A DNA stretch of 64,000 bases, from assembly GCA_963932145.1 (NCBI GenBank), contig OZ010578.1, positions 37,495,225-37,559,224 of the forward strand, given 5' to 3'. The notes under the pieces were generated by a model. That model made no database searches, had not been told where the DNA came from, and saw only the letters and a program-made list of their open reading frames with translations. Position numbers and translations under genes: made by a program. The DNA is from Acanthosepion lycidas. Taxonomy: Eukaryota > Mollusca > Cephalopoda > Sepiida > Sepiidae. Positions 55,978 through 64,000 of the stretch are shown here, in pieces (position 1 is the stretch's first letter; each line of letters begins with the position of its first letter).

Positions 55978-55991
55978 AAGAGAGAGAGAGA
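55928..55991. repeat. (TA)n(GA)n microsatellite
   Basis: TA repeat to about 55966, then GA repeats. Confidence 0.93.
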
Positions 55992-56100
55992 TATTTATTT
56001 ATTTAAAAATTATAACATAAGTATGTTATAACATCACTACTAAAATAGCCATTTTGTTTCAACACTTCTGGTGTCTTCTCAAGTGGTGGTATTGCAAGTA
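55992..56100 (-). repeat. Family C repeat, copy 3
   Basis: Minus copy with ribozyme region, again directly beside a (TA)n tract. Confidence 0.65.
56032..56088 (-). ncRNA. Hammerhead ribozyme motif, family C copy 3 (decayed)
   Basis: Stem I CACCAC/GTGATG (one mismatch), core TTGAGAA, stem II ACAC/GTGT, GAAA, stem III ACAAAAT/ATTTTAGT with one mismatch, GUA triplet before GTGATG. Confidence 0.65.
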
Positions 56101-56179
56101 AAATAAAGAGTTCTTAAAGAATTCAAAGAGTTTTACGTCCTATCAACCTCAATGGGTTATTTAATGCCAACAAAGTTTT

Positions 56180-56385
56180 TATTGCTGGCAATATTTTTTT
56201 TTCTTCAAAAAAATCTATTTCTGGCAATATTTTTCTTCAAAAATGTATAGCAAGTAATTTTTTTTTCAAAAATGTATAGCTGATTTTTTTTTTTCAAAAA
56301 TGCATGGCTGGTAATAATATATTATGAGTAATAATTTTTTCTTCAAAAATTTATTACTGGTAATAATGTTTTTAACAAAGTACTT
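56180..56385. repeat. Degenerate tandem repeat, about 33-bp unit
   Basis: Five to six units of TTTTTTCTTCAAAAATGTAT plus AGCTGGTAATA with variation. Confidence 0.65.
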
Positions 56386-56844
56386 CTGGTATTAAAACCT
56401 ATTTTTACACTTTCACAGTGTTTTGATCCCAGTTTGTGGGTTAACTATTTGCCCATAACTGGGACCCTAACAGGTGCTACCAGCCACAGAAATATTTGCT
56501 GATACTTTCACTGTTGTCTTTCATCTCTTAGCCGGTCAATACAACTCATTTCAAAATTTATGATACCCCTCTGCCACAAATATCTCCAGTTATTTCTATC
56601 CAGAGCAACTTAGTATGAGACACATTGACAGGTGAGAGGTTACACTTTAACTTCTTCATACCTGAGCCATAGTCATCCACTATGAAGCTGGTTATACATG
56701 AAGACTTTAGGTATTCTGTCATTAATTGACCTTGTAACAGGACCAGCCCACCTGATCCCTCTGCTCGTGCTGTTTGTCTCTCATATTACACATATTTTAC
56801 ACACAAAGAGCGGTATTGACTGGACTCCTTACAAAATTGATTAT
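56386..56844. other. No recognised feature
   Basis: Less AT-rich; 56460-56810 may be decayed LINE sequence, but I could not frame it. Confidence 0.35.
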
Positions 56845-56849
56845 AGTAA

Positions 56850-57307
56850 TGTAGATTAAATAAGTCTATTGCTCTCCTAGCCGTCACTTGTACAAATCAC
56901 AATATCACTGGTTCAATTCACCGTCCTTGCTTTCTTCACACGTCACTACGTATAGCCAACGTTTCTGTCCCCTTTTTCACGGCTCCAGCACTCTTTTATC
57001 AGGCCAACACCACAGTTCCCCAGCCAATCAGCGTTCTTCGCTGTTATTCTCGATTACACAGGCAAATTGCCTCCTCCAGTTCGACCAATCAGCACACGAC
57101 TTGCTATTGGTGGAAGCATTCCAAACTGTACAAAAAACCCTCATCCTTGCACATACTGCTAGAATGGCTGGACGGGAGAGTAACGCCATTTTCTCGAAGC
57201 AAACTTGCTGATGTCACATGCCGCACGTTAAGGTAAGACCCTTTTTTTCCTATACACCAGATGCAAGCCACTCTGGCTCACTTGCTTCTACGGGGCTGTT
57301 CACCACA
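56850..57307 (-). mobile_element. Solo LTR (458 bp) with 5-bp target duplication
   Basis: On minus it runs TGTGGTGAACAGCCCCGTAG ... ATTTAATCTACA. AGTAA flanks it at 56845-56849 and 57308-57312, a perfect 5-bp duplication. Same family as 43798-44979. It has one copy of the 36-bp unit near its 5' end and the CCAAT cluster at 57024-57110. Confidence 0.92.
57024..57110 (-). promoter_or_regulatory. CCAAT-box cluster in the solo LTR
   Basis: CCAAT at 57024 and 57085, ATTGG at 57106; same spacing as in the 44-kb copy. Confidence 0.55.
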
Positions 57308-57312
57308 AGTAA

Positions 57313-58019
57313 TAATAAATTTTGTGACTGTGAGAAATAGTCCAGTTCTGAGAGATTAATTACTCATTTTCTCATTTAGACGCTCTACTTTGTTAACTAT
57401 TATGGTATGTTAGTGACTAAACATTTTTGCCAAGATATTGAGTAAAGAGACGGTGTAAGGAAAATTAAAGTCATGACTTTTCCAATGCCATCAGCAGTCT
57501 TAGATGAAATTCTGAATTTGTTTGCTGGTTCTGTTTTCCATTCAGGTTTAATCATCTTATCACAATAAAATAAATTAATTATTTTATTAGTAATAAAAAA
57601 AACAAAAAACACACACACACAGAGGGAAGAATTTTTTTTTTTTTTTTTTTTTTACTAATTCTTAGAAATTTCCATTCATTAGAATTCTTTCTATTCTTAC
57701 ATTTTTCAGAATTGAAAAATATTGATCTATCATTTTTAGAAGGGGAGTCATGTTCATATGTAAATATGGTGTCACATCCATCCCTGACTTTTTAAAGAGT
57801 TATCTGTACTTTGTTTTTATTTACAAACATCTACTATTACAAATTGAGAAAAAGGAAAATATCAGAAGTATGCAATTATCAATGATATAAGCATATTTTC
57901 TTGTGATAACTGTTTAAAAAGTCAGGGACTATTTTCAATCTCTTTATATTATGAACAGAACACCCCCTTTTAAAATCAGTACCAAGATGAGCGATCGCTT
58001 GTGAATACCAGGTGCTGTA
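57313..58019. other. No recognised feature
   Basis: AT-rich with a poly(T) at 57631-57653. Nothing recognised. Confidence 0.4.
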
Positions 58020-58285
58020 ATCTTGGATGTGCAGGTGGTGTAATGGATAAGAGCTTAGAATTGGAAATTGGAGAACCAAGTTTCAATTCCAGTTATGTTT
58101 GTTATACTCACTTACATGCAAATGCCCTTGAGAAAAGCATGATTCTACTTCTTCCCCCCCAGCTGTGGGTTAATTAGTAGGAACTTTATCAGTAATTCAT
58201 TATTATCTCCCAAAAAAATTCTTACAACCTAAAAATATTTTCTAGCTTTAAATAACCTGCAACAGATTGATAAGTCATAAAAACA
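58020..58285 (+). repeat. tRNA-derived SINE (type 2), near full length
   Basis: Head GCAGGTGGTGTAATGGATAA (A box) and CAAGTTTCAATTCC (B box), body CTTGAGAAAAGCATGATTCT, CCCAGCTGTGGGTTAATTAG, and end TTTAAATAACCTGCAACAGA. Confidence 0.8.
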
Positions 58286-58539
58286 AATCAATCAATAAAC
58301 CACTTAAAAATGTAAAAAAAAAAAAAAATAAATAAATAAATAAATAATAGTTTTTGATTCAGACAAATCTTGTCAGAAGAGAAAGTTTCATTTTAATTTA
58401 CAAAAATTACTTCAACAAAATTCACACATTTTTTTACAAATAGACCAGTTAAGTATCTGTCTATATTTCTGAGATGAGGTATTATGTACACTATTTACAT
58501 TATTCAGAAAATTGTCCTCATCTTTGTTGCCATATGAAG

Positions 58540-58615
58540 AAGGTCAGAGTGTACAATGGCTGAAACGTAATAAATATGGCGACAGAGATGAGGACAATAG
58601 TCCAAATAATGTAAT
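58540..58615 (+). repeat. Dispersed retroelement tail, family P
   Basis: GAAGAAGGTCAGAGTGTACA, GGCTGAAACG, AGATGAGGACAATAGTCC. Confidence 0.45.
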
Positions 58616-59049
58616 TAGTGTAGGCCAGTTAATTTAATTAGTGCCCAAAACAGTTTTTTTTTTATTATTCAATAATTGGTTTAATTCTAAAGGAATAGAC
58701 AAAAATGGATGAATATGTAATATACTGCAAAAATGTTTATAGTCCCAATGTGTTCTGCTTAAATAGAATTCACATTCTTAAGAACACTGTCAGATTGCAA
58801 ACATTTATCAGGTGTGCAGAAATGTTTCTAGTGAAAAAATAGTTTTCAATTCTGTGTTAAGTCTTCAGTTAAAAAAAAAAAAAAAAAAAAAAAAACATTG
58901 TTGGGAACTTTAACACACACCCAATATTCTGAAAATGTGATAAACTTCAAATAGACATTTAACTTCACTATTATTGATACTTGCCATACTTTGCTTAGTC
59001 TGGCACAAGGCCACAATTGTAGGGCATCCTGTGAGCATTGAACAAAAAA

Positions 59050-59575
59050 CATTGCTGCCACATATAGTCCTGTGTTCCTACTTTTTACCTTGAGCTATTG
59101 ATAAAATCCAAAGAATAATCAGCAATATTATTGGTCGTGATCTGGCAGCTCTGCTTCAGTCACTTTCCCGTTGCCTCTCTTTGCTTTTTCTATAAATACT
59201 TTCATGGTAATTACTTGGATGAGCTCTACGCTATGATATCTAGACTTTCTGAATTTAAGCATAGTACTACACTGGTGTCAAGATCTCATCAATTTATAGT
59301 TGAGTTGGCTAGATGTAACCGTAAGTTGTATGCTAACAGTTTTTCTTGCACTTCTCGCTTGTGGAATTCCCTTCTGGCTCCATGCTTTCCAGCTAACTTT
59401 AGTCTTCAACAATTTAAATGCAATGTTAATTGCTATCTACTTTCCTCCTGATTACTAAGGAGCAAGGACAAAAGAAGTGTAATGTTTCTGTTTTCTAATT
59501 CATTCACAACCTCATGTGTCTTAGTGACTGTATTGCCTTGCTTGCTTGAAATCGAATAAATAAAAAAAAAGTTGT
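59050..59575 (+). pseudogene. CR1/jockey-like LINE 3' end (family B)
   Basis: Frame 59131-59451 (106 codons) gives ASLCFFYKYFHGNYLDELYA, SRSHQFIVELARCNRKLYAN, SRLWNSLLAPCFPANF, LQQFKCNVNCYLLSS and a natural stop. The 3' UTR (CTTAGTGACTGTATTGCCTT) and an A-rich end follow. Only the C-terminus is present; the frame upstream of 59131 is shifted. A relatively young retrocopy fragment. Confidence 0.75.
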
Positions 59576-60693
59576 AATTAATCATCTGTGATACAAGCTT
59601 GTCAATCATTATTTAATAGCAAGGAACCAAACCTGCATTTCTATTTATCAAATACTGATTACAGATCATTCAATTTCTTGGAATCAATCTGGTTTTAAAA
59701 TTGTCAAATGGACAATGCTATTCATTAAGAAAAGATAACCATTAAGTTCTGAACATAATGATTTTAATTACTGTATAAACAATGTTCAGGCATATTAATC
59801 AATTTTTTGAAATATGCAAACATTTTCAACCTTAGAGAAAACTAGAGATTCATTCTATTCTTAAGTAGAACACTTCATCAACTTTAAAATACATCATGTC
59901 TTCAACTGGTAAGCATAAATGAGTCGCTATATATTTTAGAGAAGAAATAAGAATATTGAGATTGTGTCAGCTGTTATCATTGAAAGCATTTCTCTAATAT
60001 GTATAACGGCAGGCTACTCATTTTCCAAGCAGAACCATCTGCTTGGGCAGCTAGCCAGTCTCTGTTGCAGACACTTGCTCAGGCACATTTGAGCCCACTG
60101 AGCTCACCTGTGGTTCATATTGCAATTATATTCTATGAACCTTAGTGTTGTAACATAGGGAAGGTTACTGAATAGAATAATCAAATGAAGGTTGATAATG
60201 AGTGATAATATTTAGGACACGAACAACACACATAAGATTCACCAGTAGCACATAAAAGTAATCAACTGCTACAAGTCAGTCAAGCGAATTTCACAATGAA
60301 TCTCCAGCTTGAAACCAACATACAGTATTTACTACTGTATTCATGTGAATGGGGACATACCCATTATTGTCCATAGGTAATGCTACAGCACTTAGTTACA
60401 GTTTCTAGTACATAATCTGGCATGATTAGCAGTTTGAATAATATCAGTAGACTCAAACTCTCAGTCATGATAAATTGTAATTTTATACAAGCATAACCAT
60501 CAACTGCTTTTGAACTGTTCGGTCTGTGACGAGGTTTCACTCTCAAGAAATGGTATGGTTTTCTGGCACTTTCCAAAACTACCGCATACTAGAATCATCT
60601 CCTTAAACTGATAACACCATGAAGTTAACTTCCTGACAAATTGAACATAGCAAAATTCAAACCCAGGTCTAATGGCTGGAAAACAAATATTGT
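59576..60693. other. No recognised feature
   Basis: 60000-60130 is a less AT-rich patch (GGCAGGCTACTCATTTTCC ... GAGCCCACTGAGCTCACC) not matched elsewhere in the window. Confidence 0.4.
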
Positions 60694-60790
60694 AATCATC
60701 AGGCACAATTGAAAACTGACCATTGTAATATGTCAATATTTATAACATATTGTTCAGATAGTGGAGTAGACTATTTATTTATGGGAAAAA
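60694..60790. repeat. Direct repeat, copy 1
   Basis: Nearly identical to 61504-61602 (AATCATCAGGCACAA, TTGAAAACTGACCATTGTAA, GTGGAGTAGACTATTTATTT), 810 bp apart, same orientation. Confidence 0.85.
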
Positions 60791-61144
60791 ATAAATAAAT
60801 TGATAAAAAGTTAATTTATTACAAAAAAAAAAAAAAAAAAAAAAACGATGATAATATATCAATATATGAATATACATACATTTTCTAATTTAATTCCGTT
60901 TTTTATAATCTATTAATTTCTGTTATTTTCTAAAACAGTTATCTTTACAGTTATTGTGATATAAACAATGATGACGATAGCTGTAAAAAATAACATAGTC
61001 AAAATGGCTGCAATTGAAAGAAAAGAGGTAAAAGAGAAAAAGATAGAAAAGGTAGAAAACCAATAAGGAGTGAGTGTAAAGTGAAAAAAAAAAAAAAAAA
61101 TGTAAGGACAAATAAACATGACATTGTACATGTACGCATATATA

Positions 61145-61275
61145 GCGATTTTCCAAGCGTAGCTCGGATGTGGCACAAGGTCGAAAGTATTGGGCACCCA
61201 GTGAAGATTGAACTCGGTCATAATTGTTCTAGTAAGACAAGCTTGCTAACCGTAACACCACCTCGAGGTGCCCAA
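61145..61275 (-). repeat. tRNA-like SINE fragment (third type)
   Basis: On minus: CACCTCGAGGTGGTGTTACG and GTTAGCAAG (A-box region), then GAGTTCAATCTTCAC (B-box-like), then GGGTGCCCAATAC. Anticodon-arm pairing is not convincing, so I call it tRNA-derived, not a tRNA gene. Confidence 0.5.
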
Positions 61276-61277
61276 AC

Positions 61278-61281
61278 ACAT

Positions 61282-61323
<42 letters not shown>
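61278..61323. repeat. (CA)n(TA)n microsatellite
   Basis: ACACAC then TA repeats. Confidence 0.93.
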
Positions 61324-61330
<7 letters not shown>

Positions 61331-61503
61331 ATATCAAAAACAAAAAATTTTTTTATCAATAAATTTTGGGGAAAAATGTTTGACAAAGTGGAAAAAGTTT
61401 TCTTGTGACACGTTTCGTCCTTTAGGACTTCAGACTAAATTTGTTATATTGATGCAACTACACATGTGCATGAATGAAGGATTAAAATCACCCTGTGCAT
61501 GGC

Positions 61504-61602
61504 AATCATCAGGCACAAATTGAAAACTGACCATTGTAATATGTCAATATTTATAATGTGCCGTTAAAACAGTGGAGTAGACTATTTATTTATGGGAAAA
61601 AA
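61504..61602. repeat. Direct repeat, copy 2
   Basis: Second copy of the 60694-60790 repeat, same strand. Confidence 0.85.
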
Positions 61603-61756
61603 CAAATTGAAAAAAAAAAAATTTATGTAATTATTTAATAAAACAAATAGATTACGAAAAAATAAAAATAGAAAATGAAAAAAAAAAATACATATTTAGA
61701 AAAATGAATTAATAAAAATATATTTATCAAGAAAAAAATATCAATTATGAATATGT

Positions 61757-61858
61757 TATTTATTCTAGGATATTAAAACAAAAATGTGTTAAAAATCACT
61801 ACATGATTACAATATTGTTTCAACACCATAAATGTGTCTCCTCAGGCGATGTTAATGT
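61757..61858 (-). repeat. Family C repeat, copy 4 (left arm)
   Basis: Forms an approximately 93-bp inverted repeat with 62217-62310, enclosing about 360 bp that match the 39.7-kb locus. Confidence 0.8.
61795..61850 (-). ncRNA. Hammerhead ribozyme motif, family C copy 4 (intact core)
   Basis: Core CTGAGGA (61839-61845 on plus, reversed) keeps every conserved base; position 7 is variable in hammerheads. Stem I ATCGC/GTGAT with one G-U pair, stem II GACAC/GTGTT, GAAA, GUA triplet. Stem III has three outer pairs then mismatches. Confidence 0.7.
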
Positions 61859-61859
61859 T

Positions 61860-62203
61860 AGACAGGAGTAAAAAGTTGTCTTCAGCATAAATATCAAGTT
61901 GGAAACTGAGATCTTCAGGAAAGTCATTGATGATATATAATATGCTAAATGGTTTTATTTCTGTAATTCTTTGCAGTATTTGTCATCGTCCTCATTATCA
62001 CCAGGGAAAACAATTTAAGATAATTAACAAACCAGAAAAGGAAAAAGCTGACTGCATGAAAAAGAAAAGTATTATAATAACAGCAGCAATTCTGATTCTT
62101 TTCTGAGCTGAGATTAAGAATGATAGATAGGATGTGGGGAAAACACGTGCTTAGTATGATCAATACCCAAACCATTTTGAAGGAGAGAAAATTGAAGATC
62201 ATC
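61860..62203 (-). repeat. Long repeat, minus copy of an inverted pair
   Basis: Counterpart of 39703-40078, with a short TTA tract. It includes the start of LINE family B RT (61865-61945). Confidence 0.85.
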
Positions 62204-62204
62204 A

Positions 62205-62396
62205 CCAGTGGTTTAACATCACCCGAGGAGACACATTTGTGGTGTTGAAATATGATTGTAATCATGTAGTGATTTTTAACGTTTTTGTTTTAATATCCTA
62301 AAATAAATAATATTTACCGCTACTCTGTATTGAGCTTTCTTTTAAATCAAATATTACATACAGTGGAATTTTACTCCATTTGTTTGCACTTTACCT

Positions 62397-62397
<1 letters not shown>
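62205..62397 (+). repeat. Family C repeat, copy 5 (right arm)
   Basis: Ribozyme region, CTACTCTGTATTGAGC block, and an end at ACCTGGA before (TA)n (62398-62434). Confidence 0.75.
62218..62273 (+). ncRNA. Hammerhead ribozyme motif, family C copy 5
   Basis: Stem I ATCAC (62218-62222)/GTGAT (62269-62273), five pairs. Core CCGAGGA, with U4 changed to C. Stem II GACAC (62230-62234)/GTGTT (62242-62246). GAAA 62247-62250. Stem III ATATGATT (62250-62257)/AATCATGT (62260-62267), eight pairs including one wobble. GUA triplet, predicted cleavage after 62268. Confidence 0.75.

Positions 62398-62434
<37 letters not shown>
62398..62434. repeat. (TA)n microsatellite
   Basis: About 18 TA units between the family C repeat and the Tc1 element. 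Confidence 0.95.
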
Positions 62435-62439
<5 letters not shown>

Positions 62440-62455
62440 GCGTGTGTGTGTGTGT

Positions 62456-64000
62456 CAATGACAAAATTATTCATACACCCATCAATTTTGAATATTTTTA
62501 TCCATTTCTCAGAATCTAATGCCCGTATGATGACACATTTTTTTTTTTTATGTTAATAAACACAAAAAATGAATATAAAACTCAATTTTCAGAGCAATAC
62601 AATAAATACAACAAATTTGACATGCAAAATAAGAAAAGATAAAATTATTCGTACAATATGAAAAATAGAAAAATTTGAACAATTTTCACAATATTAATAG
62701 TTAATAGCATGGCCTCTCATATTTATAACTTGTTGCAATCGTTTTCTAAAGTTTGTGAGATTTGAACAAGTCGTTTTGGGGATTTTCTTCCATTCGTCAA
62801 TGGTTACATGTTCTAATTCCTGAAGCTTTTTTGGTGACCAATGATTTATTCAACTTTCAATTCTTGCTATAGATTTTCAACAGGATTCAAGTCAGGACTC
62901 ATTGAATGCCATGGCAGAACTGTGATCTTTTGCTGAAACCACGCAGTCACTGATTTAGACGTATGTTTGGGATCATTATCTTGCTGGAAAGTAAATCGCT
63001 GACCTAGATGAACATTTTGTGCTGATAACTGTAAATTTTCATCCAGAATTTTGATATAGTCTGCAGATTTCATTATCCTTAGTATTGCAATTAATTGTCC
63101 AGTCCCCCTTGAGCCAAAACTACTATCAAGTTGCCTCTATGTTTTAATGTTGCCACAGTGTTCTTTGGGATGAAAGCATCACTTTTCTTGCTCCATTTCT
63201 TCTATACATCACTATGTCCAAAAAGCTCAATTTTTGTTTCATCACTCTATAATATTTGTCCTGAAACAATTTCCTTTGCCCAAGAATGTTTTGGCAAAAT
63301 TAAACTGAGCAACAATGTGACATGGTTTGTGAAGAGGAGTTTGTCGTGGTCGGTTTCCATACAACCCATTTCTATTTAAACAACGTTGTATTGTGCAAGT
63401 ACTTATGCTGCTACCTATCATACCCAAACTTTTGGCAATGTCTTTCAAGACAACTCTTGTGTTTATATTAACCTTGTGACACAGTTTTCAAGCAGTTCTC
63501 TGTGACAATTTGTGTTTTCTTCCCGGCCCAGGAAAATTCTCTGTTGTGCGAAATTGTTTAAACTTCTTTATAATGAGCTGTACCATAGATCTAGGGATAG
63601 ATACTAGTATGAAATAGCGCTGTAACTATTTCCCTGACTTGTGGAAGTTAATAATTCTCTGTCTCAAGTCAACGCTAAGCTCCTTCGTCTTCCCTATCGC
63701 GTTGTTAACATAACAACAATGACACTCTATTCACCATGTGATGTTCTTTATTGGAATTATCACAAATATTCTACTGAATAAATAGTCTAGAAGGCTTCAC
63801 CAATAACTTAATTATAGAAATTACTTATAGTTACATGAATCAATCAATTTAAAACAATATTTTCTACTGTACGAATAATTTTGTCTTTTCCTATTTTGCA
63901 CAATTTGCCTGTCACTACATTGAAATTATCAATACTTTTCTTCTCTTATGTTAATTCATGGGACATTGATTGAATTAGTCCTATTGTATGGATCAGAAAC
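62456..64000 (-). mobile_element. Tc1-type transposon, right end outside the window
   Basis: Left outer motif GACAAAATTATTCATACACC (62460) and inner motif AAAATTATTCGTACA (62642) are direct repeats about 180 bp apart. On the right, the matching inner motif is inverted near 63875-63893 (TGTACGAATAATTTTGTC). This is the IR/DR layout of some Tc1 elements; the right outer motif is expected beyond 64000. A transposase pseudogene fills the interior. Confidence 0.8.
62695..63697 (-). pseudogene. Tc1-like transposase, full-length but decayed
   Basis: About 1,003 bp, the normal size for Tc1 transposases (about 340 residues). The expected start codon reads ATA at 63697 (GKTKELSVDLRQRI). N-terminal helix-turn-helix blocks follow, then KDIAKSLG, RNGLYGNRPRQTPLHKP, SDETKIELFGHSD, ADYIKILDENLQ, FTFQQDNDPKHTSKSV, SPDLNPVENL, and a stop at 62695. 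All three catalytic residues of the DDE triad (in SDET, QDND and the Glu of NPVEN) can be read, but two or more stops and frameshifts (near 63615, 63245, 63070) break the protein. One of the younger DNA transposons here. Confidence 0.88.

Noticed and set aside
58020..58090. Functional tRNA genes at SINE heads (also 31310, 49375, 61200, 51100)
   Set aside because: A and B boxes are present, but cloverleaf pairing is poor and the SINE body follows directly.

Overview
The window is AT-rich, repeat-dense animal DNA. The tRNA-derived SINEs (about 310 bp, several near full length) and the many 5'-truncated LINE copies ending in poly(A) look like those of coleoid cephalopods, and Octopus is my best guess. 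That attribution rests on recognising the repeats, not on any host gene. I found no host protein-coding exon, rRNA or functional tRNA that I could support. The window reads as intergenic or intronic DNA built almost wholly from layered transposable elements and simple repeats.

Layout. 1-5 kb: a decayed LINE reverse transcriptase, an internally deleted mariner with TA target duplication, and the first of six short mariner-type hairpin MITEs. 5-9 kb: LINE 3' ends and a hammerhead-ribozyme repeat next to (TA)n. 9.1-11.9 kb: a decayed Ty3/gypsy-class retrotransposon in which integrase precedes reverse transcriptase. 12-18 kb: a MITE, a SINE, a short Helitron, and a foldback element carrying a transposase DNA-binding region nested in another inverted-repeat element. 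18.6-20.5 kb: a hAT element followed by a LINE. 20.5-33.6 kb: three LINE types, a MITE inserted in frame in a LINE, SINEs, and a pogo-type MITE inside a tandem dimer. 35.7-43.5 kb: three more MITEs, LINEs and a head-to-head LINE pair. 43.8-45.0 kb: a TSD-flanked, rearranged LTR element with a gag remnant and ten identical 36-bp repeats. 45.7-46.7 kb: a second hAT element. 47-56 kb: SINEs, minisatellites, a second hammerhead class behind a tRNA-like head, and a possible solo LTR. 56.8-57.3 kb: a solo LTR with a perfect 5-bp target duplication. 59-64 kb: a LINE, an inverted pair of hammerhead repeats, and a Tc1-type transposon running off the right edge.

The most interesting signals are: (1) a dispersed repeat present five times that folds as a hammerhead ribozyme, with stem III differing compensatorily between two subfamilies; (2) a separate, degenerate Schistosoma-type hammerhead just downstream of a tRNA-like promoter; (3) the integrase-before-RT gypsy element, an order described for Gmr1-type elements; (4) near-perfect hairpin MITEs whose ends closely match the human MADE1/Hsmar1 termini; and (5) a one-to-ten-copy 36-bp expansion at an LTR end. 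None of the protein-coding pieces looks functional.
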